A stretch of DNA of 64,000 bases. Origin: Paenibacillus radicis (ex Gao et al. 2016) (GTDB taxonomy: Bacteria; Bacillota; Bacilli; Paenibacillales; Paenibacillaceae). Positions 16,760 through 24,900 of this stretch are shown in pieces (within the stretch, counting starts at the first letter, position 1; each line of letters opens with the position of its first letter). The stretch lies in NCBI RefSeq assembly GCF_014641555.1, contig NZ_BMHY01000005.1:365523-429522 (forward strand), in the 5' to 3' direction. The position numbers and the translations under genes were made by a program. The notes beneath the pieces were generated by a model. It did no database searches. It was not told the origin of the DNA and worked only from the letters and a program-made list of their open reading frames with translations.

Positions 16760-17326
16760 TTGGAGGCAAGGTTTGAGATAAAGTACGAAATTTTCGAAGA
16801 CGATGTAGCCGAAATAGAGACCATAGACGTAAACACCTTTGATATCGATTTTCAAGAGATTTATGGCATATTTACATTAGTAATAGATGGACAGGACTTA
16901 ATTCCTTATCCACCTTTGGACGTGCCATTATCGGCAAAAAGAAGTTTCTCAGAGCTAATACTTACCCACTTTGGATTGCTAATCGACGTGTACCATTGTT
17001 TGAAATCACACGATTATGCAGCATTGAAATACATTGAGGACTCATCGACTTGGTTAGAAATTAAAGTGGAAGGCGAACAATACCGTTTGAGTGAATTGAA
17101 CTATGATCTATCTCCGAGAGGTTCTTTTATTCATACGAACCAGGAACAATTTAAGGAAGCGAAGAAGGAATCCATAATAGATGTCTGTATATCTAAGTAC
17201 GAATTCGAAAATGAGTTGAAAAGAAAGTTAAAGAGGTTTATTCGTGATATAGAGAAAATAAATATGTCCCTCTTAGAATCGCGTTGCTTTTCAAAGGTGT
17301 TAAAGTTTTATCAGGATCATAATTAA
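16760..17326 (+). CDS. Uncharacterised protein downstream of Nudix/phosphatase genes
   Basis: About 188 residues, not recognised. It is soluble with no signal peptide; an acidic N-terminal beta-rich part (FEIKYEIFEDDVAEIETIDV, GIFTLVIDGQDLIPYPP) precedes a basic helical C-terminus (NELKRKLKRFIRDIEKIN). TTG 16760 is favoured because GGAGGTGAG lies 7 bases upstream; the frame is open back to a GTG at 16733 that would overlap the phosphatase stop. The gene is AT-rich like its two upstream neighbours and ends the trio. The architecture recalls small immunity-type proteins, but that is only an impression. Confidence 0.65.
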   Translation: MEARFEIKYEIFEDDVAEIETIDVNTFDIDFQEIYGIFTLVIDGQDLIPYPPLDVPLSAKRSFSELILTHFGLLIDVYHCLKSHDYAALKYIEDSSTWLEIKVEGEQYRLSELNYDLSPRGSFIHTNQEQFKEAKKESIIDVCISKYEFENELKRKLKRFIRDIEKINMSLLESRCFSKVLKFYQDHN

Positions 17327-17338
17327 GTATTTAGCCCC

Positions 17339-17428
17339 CAAAACCGTGAAGTAAATTTGATGCTGCGCGGTTTTTCGTGTTTTTTTGATAAAATTTTATA
17401 TTATTCTTCTATCGCCTCCCGTTATAAT
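17339..17428 (+). repeat. Terminator-promoter block, copy A
   Basis: About 90 bases almost identical to 27835-27919. It starts AAAACCG and has GCTGCGCGGTTTTTC (a terminator-like arm for the upstream gene), then a T-rich tract, TTATTCTT, ATCG, and CCCGTTATAAT with -10 TATAAT at 17423-17428. The -35 (ATTATT/TTATTC) is poor in both copies, suggesting dependence on an activator. It sits 69 bp before the hybrid kinase gene. Confidence 0.7.
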
Positions 17429-17496
17429 CAGTTTATATTCTTCCTTTTTTATACTTATATACAACCAACGATAAATGATCGGGCGAGGATACGAAC

Positions 17497-20400
17497 ATGG
17501 AGCAGGGACCGGGTATGATGAAAAAACAATGGACGGTACTGATAGGCATGATTGCTGTCTTCACCGTCGTTACTTCACTATTCATCTATGAATGGCTTAA
17601 TCCTACCTTTCAGTACCCGGAAGCGCGCGGGGGAGTGCTGGACGCCAGGCAATGGGACTTTGCACAGCAAGGGATTGTACCGCTGCGGGGAGAGTGGGAA
17701 TTTTATGAGAACAAGCTGCTGACTCCGCAAGACTTTAACACCAACGGTGAGGCGCTTGAAGCGGAGCGCCGAATGATATATGTTCCTGGAGGCTGGAAGA
17801 GTATCGCTTCCTCCGGCAGCGGATATGGTGCAGGGACGTACCGTCTGCGTATAGAGGTTAGTGAGCCGGATTTCTATAGTCTTAGAGGCAAAAAAATGCG
17901 TTTGTCCAGCCACATTTACATCAACGGATTGGACCTTGGCAGTACGGGGAAACCGGCATTGTCGGCCGATGGGTTTATACCAAGCAATATCCCTACCTTC
18001 GATACAATCAAAGCGGAAACCGGTACGATTGACATCATCATCCAAATCGCCAGCTACCGCTATCTGGAAGGCGGTTTGGTGCAGGCACCGGAATTCGGCT
18101 TAACAGCAGATGTATTGGCCCGGCGCGACAATGCCCGTCTGGCGGATATGATTGTCATCACCACGATGCTAGTATTCGGGATTTATTTCGCAGGCATGTT
18201 AAAGCAATGGAGGAAAGAGCCCTATCTCGCCTTTTTCAGCTTGTTCTGTTTGTCATTAGGGCTGTTTTTCAGCATTGATAACGAAATTATTATGGCAACT
18301 CTTTTCCCGTCGATATCCTTCCTATTTTTGCAGAAAATGCTCTTTGTGCTGCCTTATGTGTCTATTATATCGTTTGCCCTCTATGTCTATCTGTATCTGG
18401 ATCATAAAAAAAATCGGGAATATAAATGGGTGAGCCGGATCTCTTATGTGTCTCTGGCTTTGTTGGCAGCGACCCCGAATGAATATTTGGTAGATATTCT
18501 TTGGCTGGGGATCGTTCTGCATCTCTTCGTTTTTGCTTTCATTACCCGATGGATTTTCCGCTCCCGGAATGGCGGAGTTCAAGTTTACTATATTTTGTTA
18601 GGTCTGTTTTTCCTCATCATTAGTTGGGTTTATGCTCAGGCACGCTATCAGCTAGCGCTGGACAACCCGTATTATATGATCGTAACGCCGCTGCTTCTTG
18701 TTCTGTCTCAATCCTTCCTTATGTCCGATCGGGTTCGTGAGGCGTACTTGCGGAACGAGCGATTGGCTGAGCAATTGATTGCATACGATCGCCAAAAAGA
18801 TGAATTTCTCATTCATACGTCCCATGAGTTCAAGACGCCGCTGCACGGCATTATCAATCTGGCTCAGGTGGTCATCGACCAGAACGGGAGTGAGATGGCT
18901 CAGCGGCATCGTGATAATCTGGACTTCATCATTGCGCAGGCAACCCGCCTGTCGACACTGGTCAACGATATTATCGACTTTCAGAGCCTACAGCAAGGAA
19001 GTTTGAAGTTCCATAATAGGCTCTTTGATGTAAGCGGCACGATACAGGGGACACTCGAAGCGCTGAAGTTCTTGCGCAGGAACGATCAAGTGCAGTTGAT
19101 CAATCAAGTACCTTCGGGAACCTTCTATTTATTCACCGATGAAAACCGGCTGAAGCAAATTCTCGTGAATTTAGTCGGTAATGCATTGAAATATACGGAG
19201 CGGGGAAGCGTGGGAGTAGCCGCGGAATCGCGAGATGGCTGGTTTCGCCTGAGCTTTGTGGATACCGGCGCGGGGATGAGCGCGGAGCGTCAACAGGTGC
19301 TTTTTCAGGCCGATCTGTATAGAGGGGAAGAAGGGCTGGAGGTTTCGGCCTTTCAATCTTCCGGTCTGGGGCTGAAAATATCGAAGGCGCTTGCGGTGCA
19401 AATGGGCGGCGATCTGGAGTTAGTATGGTCGGAGCCGGGAAGGGGCTCCGAATTCGAGCTGCGGCTGCCAGAGGCGACGGCAACACAGAGGGAAATAGGA
19501 GCTACCCGTACCCAAGCCGCTGCTGGTCTGGCCCCCCAACTGCTGCCGGGGGCAAGTTCTCCGACGATGGAGGAGGCGCCGGTTCAATTAACGGAGCAAT
19601 CCGGCAAGGTGAAAATTTTGCTGGTGGATGACGATGCTTCCAACATCAAGGTGCTGCAGGAGTTGTTTGCACCCAGCCGCTATCACATTCTTGTAGCGTA
19701 CAATGGAACGGATGCGCTTAAGCTTGTTCAGCAGCACCGTGATGATCTGTCGCTTGTGCTGCTCGATGTGATGATGCCCGAGATCTCAGGCTATGAAGTT
19801 TGCAGACGCATCAGGGAAGAAAATCCGCTCTACAAGCTGCCTGTGTTGCTGCTAACGGTACGCAACTCGCCGGCTGATATAGCCATGGGCTTTGAAGCGG
19901 GGGCCAATGATTTTCTAGTGAAACCGTTCAGCGGCAAGGAACTGCTAGCCCGGGTGCAGACACTGCTGCAGGCGAAAGAAGCAGTCGAGCAGGCCATTCG
20001 CATGGAGACGCTGTTCTTGCAATCACAGATCAAGCCGCATTTTGTCTATAACGTCTTAAGCGGCATTATCTCGCTATGCTATAGTGACGGTGCGCGTGCA
20101 GGCAAGCTGCTGGGTGAATTCAGCAATTATTTACGGCTCAGCTTTGATCTTGACCCTCGTCATGCTAAGGTCAGTCTAAAACGTGAGTTGTCTCTCACCA
20201 AATCCTATATTGAGCTGGAGAAGGCTCGTTTTGGCTCACGTCTAAATGTGGAATGGGATGTGGATGTTCAGGCGGAACCGTTGATTCCGGCTTTGATCCT
20301 ACAGCCACTGGTCGAAAATGCGATTCGTCACGGCGTGATGAAGAGACTTTCAGGAGGTACGGTAATCATTCGGGCAAAGCTGGGGCCGAAAGGGTTGCAG

Positions 20401-20637
20401 ATTGCCGTTCAGGATGACGGGGTTGGCATGACCGCCGAGCAGCAGGAACGGATTTTTAAATCGGACCGGTTGGATGGAAGTATTGGCATGATTAACGTGC
20501 ATAAGCGGCTGATGAATGAGTTTGGGCAAGGCTTGCAGGTCGAGAGCGTTCAGGAGAAAGGCACAACCGTCGCATTCGTGATTCCTTCCCGCGAAGGAGC
20601 GGCTGGACCCCATGGAGAGGCGGGAGATGCAGGATGA
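17497..20637 (+). CDS. 7TMR-DISM hybrid histidine kinase with two kinase modules
   Basis: 1046 residues. An N-terminal membrane helix and extracellular sandwich domain (about 30-205; VPGGWKSIASSGSGYGAGTY) precede seven membrane helices (about 215-400), the 7TMR-DISM layout used to sense carbohydrates. A HisKA/HATPase core follows (TSHEFKTPLHG, His443; GLGLKISKAL), then a receiver (KILLVDDDASNIKVL, Asp757), then a second LytS/YesM-type kinase module (SQIKPHF, His848; ENAIRHG; DDGVGM). Signal probably passes from core to receiver to the second module, then to the regulator that overlaps its 3' end. Start ATG 17497 has a weak GGCGAGGA site; an ATG at 17515 is possible. Confidence 0.88.
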   Translation: MEQGPGMMKKQWTVLIGMIAVFTVVTSLFIYEWLNPTFQYPEARGGVLDARQWDFAQQGIVPLRGEWEFYENKLLTPQDFNTNGEALEAERRMIYVPGGWKSIASSGSGYGAGTYRLRIEVSEPDFYSLRGKKMRLSSHIYINGLDLGSTGKPALSADGFIPSNIPTFDTIKAETGTIDIIIQIASYRYLEGGLVQAPEFGLTADVLARRDNARLADMIVITTMLVFGIYFAGMLKQWRKEPYLAFFSLFCLSLGLFFSIDNEIIMATLFPSISFLFLQKMLFVLPYVSIISFALYVYLYLDHKKNREYKWVSRISYVSLALLAATPNEYLVDILWLGIVLHLFVFAFITRWIFRSRNGGVQVYYILLGLFFLIISWVYAQARYQLALDNPYYMIVTPLLLVLSQSFLMSDRVREAYLRNERLAEQLIAYDRQKDEFLIHTSHEFKTPLHGIINLAQVVIDQNGSEMAQRHRDNLDFIIAQATRLSTLVNDIIDFQSLQQGSLKFHNRLFDVSGTIQGTLEALKFLRRNDQVQLINQVPSGTFYLFTDENRLKQILVNLVGNALKYTERGSVGVAAESRDGWFRLSFVDTGAGMSAERQQVLFQADLYRGEEGLEVSAFQSSGLGLKISKALAVQMGGDLELVWSEPGRGSEFELRLPEATATQREIGATRTQAAAGLAPQLLPGASSPTMEEAPVQLTEQSGKVKILLVDDDASNIKVLQELFAPSRYHILVAYNGTDALKLVQQHRDDLSLVLLDVMMPEISGYEVCRRIREENPLYKLPVLLLTVRNSPADIAMGFEAGANDFLVKPFSGKELLARVQTLLQAKEAVEQAIRMETLFLQSQIKPHFVYNVLSGIISLCYSDGARAGKLLGEFSNYLRLSFDLDPRHAKVSLKRELSLTKSYIELEKARFGSRLNVEWDVDVQAEPLIPALILQPLVENAIRHGVMKRLSGGTVIIRAKLGPKGLQIAVQDDGVGMTAEQQERIFKSDRLDGSIGMINVHKRLMNEFGQGLQVESVQEKGTTVAFVIPSREGAAGPHGEAGDAG

Positions 20638-21773
20638 TGAGAGCCGTTGTTGTAGACGATGAATGGCTGGTTGTGGAGCAAATCGATAGAATGCTGGTCA
20701 ATGCCGGTGTGAAGGTACTGGGCTGCTCGGTGAATCCTCATGAGGCGCTGGGAATGGCGAAGGCGCTGCAGCCCGATGTACTGTTTCTGGATATCGAAAT
20801 GCCGGAGCTAAGCGGACTGGAGATTGCAAAACGGGTGTATGCAGACAAACTCGACATGGAGGTTGTATTCATTACGGCCTACAATCAATATGCGATTGAT
20901 GCATTCCGGGTCAATGCGCTCGACTATTTGCTGAAGCCGGTAATGGAAGAGGATTTGATGCGCTCGCTGGAACGTGTCACACAAAGACGCCAGCATCGCA
21001 AAGCCGCTGTCGGCAATAGCGGCAGCGGGCAACGGGCGGTTACTGCAGAGCTATTCGGCAAGTTCGCACTACGGTTGAATGAGGTTCTGGAGCCCGTTCG
21101 CTGGGTAACTTCAAAGTGCGCGGAACTGTTTGCTTACATGCTGCTGCAGCCTTTGGAGAAGGAGGTCAGCAAGTGGGAGCTGGTCGAAGCGCTTTGGCCG
21201 GCGCAGAATACGGAGAAGGCAGGCATCAACCTTAGAAGCACGGTTAGCAGAATCAACAAGACGTTCCGGGATTGCCGCTTGGAGATGACGCTAACTTCCG
21301 TTAAGAATGGCTATAGACTGGTGTTGTCGGATGATGCACCGGCTGTGGACGCGATGGAATTGGAGAGCTTCGTGCTGAGTGCCGTTGAGCCTGACGGTGC
21401 AAATCTGGCCCGTGTCGAGCAGCTCGTACAGCGCTGCAGCCAGCCGTTCCTGCCAGAGTTCGACAGCGCCTGGTGCGAGCCTTACCGCAAGCAGTACCGT
21501 CAGTATTTTCTGCATTTGGGAAAAAAGCTGCTCCTGTATTACGAGAATTCCGAGGCGGAGCCGTTTAAGATGCTGCGTCTCGCCGATCTGCTGGCTGAAC
21601 ATGATCCTTACGATGAATTGCTGAGGGAATCGGCGATGAAGCTGAACTATCGAATAGGCGGTTCCCAACGTGTGACTGCCTACTACGAAGCATATGCGGA
21701 GTTGATCCGTACCGAGCTGGGAGCTTCCCCTAGTGATACACTCGCTGCGTTGCTTCACAGCTTAACGGATTAA
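20634..21773 (+). CDS. Response regulator with BTAD/SARP-type output
   Basis: 379 residues. Receiver 1-120 (VVVDDEWLVVEQIDRML, Asp53 in FLDIEMPE, KP in LLKPVM). The output resembles a winged helix (ELFGKFALRLNEVLEPVRWV, SRINKTFRDCRLEMTLTSVK) plus a tetratricopeptide-like bacterial transcriptional activator domain (about 250-375), as in SARP-type regulators. The ATG overlaps the kinase stop (ATGATGA), indicating translational coupling and a cognate pair. The next gene is a giant SLH protein, a plausible target; the shared upstream block with the gene at 27954 suggests a second. Confidence 0.85.
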   Translation: MMRAVVVDDEWLVVEQIDRMLVNAGVKVLGCSVNPHEALGMAKALQPDVLFLDIEMPELSGLEIAKRVYADKLDMEVVFITAYNQYAIDAFRVNALDYLLKPVMEEDLMRSLERVTQRRQHRKAAVGNSGSGQRAVTAELFGKFALRLNEVLEPVRWVTSKCAELFAYMLLQPLEKEVSKWELVEALWPAQNTEKAGINLRSTVSRINKTFRDCRLEMTLTSVKNGYRLVLSDDAPAVDAMELESFVLSAVEPDGANLARVEQLVQRCSQPFLPEFDSAWCEPYRKQYRQYFLHLGKKLLLYYENSEAEPFKMLRLADLLAEHDPYDELLRESAMKLNYRIGGSQRVTAYYEAYAELIRTELGASPSDTLAALLHSLTD

Positions 21774-21785
21774 TCTTTATTGCAA

Positions 21786-21824
21786 GAAGGAACCTGCCAT
21801 CCGAAGCGGGTTCCTTTTTGTTTT
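21786..21824 (+). terminator. Terminator of the hybrid kinase/regulator operon
   Basis: AAGGAACCTGC (21787-21797) pairs with GCGGGTTCCTT (21806-21816), followed by a T-rich tail. A TTTTGCAACA direct repeat and TATAAT (21852-21857) follow, probably part of the next promoter, though no -35 at normal spacing is seen. Confidence 0.85.
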
Positions 21825-21901
21825 GCAACAATTTTGCAACATCACTGCAGTTATAATCTCACAGTAGTGTACATCAGCATGAAAGTGAGTGAGAACCGAT
21901 C

Positions 21902-24900
21902 ATGATCAAACGGTGGATATCAATAGTTATGGTTTTACTTTTATTTGCAACCCTTATTCCTCAGTATGCTTCTGCAGCTCCTCTTGATGAGTGGAATATC
22001 CGCAATCCGGTACCTGCAGGTGACTATTTACATGATGTTGCCTACGGAAAAGCAACGTATGTGACAGTGGGGGGAAATGGAGCGGTAGCAACCTCTAGTA
22101 ACGGGTTGGACTGGACCGGCCGAGCGAGTGGCGCTGTCATGGATCTTACTGGTGTCGCTTTCGGAAATAATACGTTTGTGGCAGTAGGGGGCAGCGGGAC
22201 GATTATTTCCTCCAGCGACGGTGTGAGCTGGACGAGCCGAGCGAGTACCTCTTCAGCGGCTCTAAGCAGTATTACCTTTGGGAATAACTTGTTCGTGGCG
22301 GTAGGTACAGGTGGAACGGTCCTGACCTCCAGCGACGGGGTGAGCTGGACGAAGCAAACTAGTAATACTACGGAAAGTTTAAATAATGTTACTTATGGAG
22401 GCAGCAACACGTATGTGGTGACAGGGAATGCAGGGTTTATTATGACCGCCACCAATGTAACAACCTGGACGAAAAGAACGAGTGGTACCACGGATAATCT
22501 AAATAGCATCACTTTTGGTAACGGCATGTTTGTAGTGGCGGGCGGATCTGGGACGATTGTGACATCTACTCCTAATGGAACCACCTGGACGAAAAGAACG
22601 AGTGGTGTTACGAACGGCTTATATGATATTGCCTATGGAAACAGTACATTCGTGGCAACAGATATTTTTAGCGGAAAAGTCTTAACCTCTAACAATGGAA
22701 CGACCTGGGCCTCTCAAAATAGCGGTCTTAGCAGCATAAATGGTATTCGCTTCGTCAATAACACGTTTTTGGCGTTAAGTGAAAGCGGGAAAATTTTTAC
22801 CACTTCAAATGGAACGGCCTGGACGATTGTGGCGAATCCGATGACGAATACGCTAAATGGCGTCACTTACGGAAACAGATTGTATGTGGCGGTAGGTGAC
22901 ATGGGAACGATTATGACCTCCGGCAGCGGAACGGGATGGACTAGCCGAATAAGCGGTGTTACGAATTCGCTAAAAGGAGCCGTCTACGGAAGCGGCAAGT
23001 ACGTAGTAGTGGGGGCTAATGGAGTTATCTTAACCTCCAGTGATGGAACGAACTGGACGGGCCAAACAAGCGGCACAACAACTACGCTAAATAGTGTTAC
23101 TTACGGAAACGGTTTGTATGTGGCAGTTGGCGACACGGGAGTGATTCTGACCTCCAATGACGCAGCGAACTGGGCGCGCCAAACAAGCGGCATTACGAGT
23201 AATCTGCTTTTTGTTACCTACGGAAACGGCATGTATATGGCTGTAGGGGACTTTGGAGTGATTCTGACCTCTGTAGACGGAGTGGACTGGATCAAGCAAA
23301 CGAGCGGCATTACGAACACGTTATACAGTGTTATCTACGGAAACGGCAAGTATATTGCAGTGGGAACCAGTGGAAGGATATTGGTCTCCACTGATGCAGT
23401 GAGCTGGACGAGCCGAACGAGCGGCAATTCGAATAGTCTAAGAGGCGTCGTTTACGGAAATGGTGTATATGCGGCGTCGGGTAACCTTGGGCTTATGTTC
23501 ACCTCCACTGATGGATTAAACTGGGTGAGCCGTACGACCGGAACAGGGAAAGGTCTATTTAGCATCACCTACGGAAGAGGCGCATTTATGGCGGCAGGTG
23601 GTGCAGGAACGATACTGCAGACCACACCAGAGCCATTTACGACTTACACCGTGACCTATAATGCTAACGGATCAACATCGGGCAGTGTACCGGTCGACAA
23701 TGTGGCATATGAGCAGGGAGATCCGGTGGCCTTGCTTAACAATACGGGAAATCTGGTTAAAACAAACTTTACGTTCGAGGGCTGGAATACGAAGGCAGAC
23801 GGAACCGGAACGCGATACGCCCCAGGCTCTTACATGGAGATGGGAACCACGAATGTGACGCTGTATGCGGAGTGGGCGGCTGTAGCACCTGCAATCAACA
23901 GCGTGGATGTTAACCCAAGCAGTGCAAGCGTGGTACAGGGCGGAAGCAAGCAACTCACGGCGGCGGTAGATGCAGTTGGCGGGGCAGCGACAACAGTAAC
24001 ATGGACGAGCAGTGATGCTAAAGTGTCGGTGGACAATACCGGTAATGTAACGGTTGAGGCAGATGCCGAACTAGGCGATTATACGATCACGGCTACATCA
24101 ACAGTGGACGGCAGTAAAAAAGGAACGGCCACAATAACGGTAACGGCAGCACCTGCCGTTAGCAGTGTGGACGTCAGTCCTGGCAGCGCAAGTGTGGTTC
24201 AAGGAGGAAGCAAGCAGCTCACTGCAACGGTAGTTGCGGTTGGCGGAGCAGCGACGACGGTGACGTGGACGAGCAGCGACGCTAAAGTGTCCGTGGACAG
24301 CATCGGTAATGTGACAGTAGCAGCAGATGCCGAACTAGGGGATTATACAATTACGGCAACATCTACCGTGAACAGCAGTAAAAAAGGAACGGCGACAATC
24401 ACGGTTACTGCAGCTCCTGCAATCACTAGCGTGAGTGTCAGTCCTGACAGCGTGATCGTGGTTCAAGGAGGAAGCAAGCAGCTCACAGCAACAGTAGTTG
24501 CGGTTGGCGGCGCAGCGACGACAGTAACGTGGACAAGCAGTGACAGCGCCAATGTGGTGGTGGACAATACCGGGAATGTAACGGTAGTGGCTGGCGCTGA
24601 ACTGGGCGACTACACGATTACGGCAACATCAACAGTGAACGGCAGCAAAAAAGGAACAGCAACGATCACGGTGACGGCAGCTCCTGCAATCACCAGCGTG
24701 GACGTGAGCCCGAACAGTGCAAACGTAATGCAAGGAGAAAGCAAGCAGTTGACGGCAACAGTAGTTGCGGTCGGCGGAGCAGCGACAACGGTTACTTGGA
24801 CGAGCAGCGACGCTAAAGTATCGGTAGATACTACCGGCAACGTGACGGTAGCAGCGGATGCCGAGCCAGGTGATTATACAATTACGGCAACATCTACTGT

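Noticed and set aside
17578..18045. 155-codon minus-strand frame
   Set aside because: Shadow of the hybrid kinase sensor domain; no start signal.
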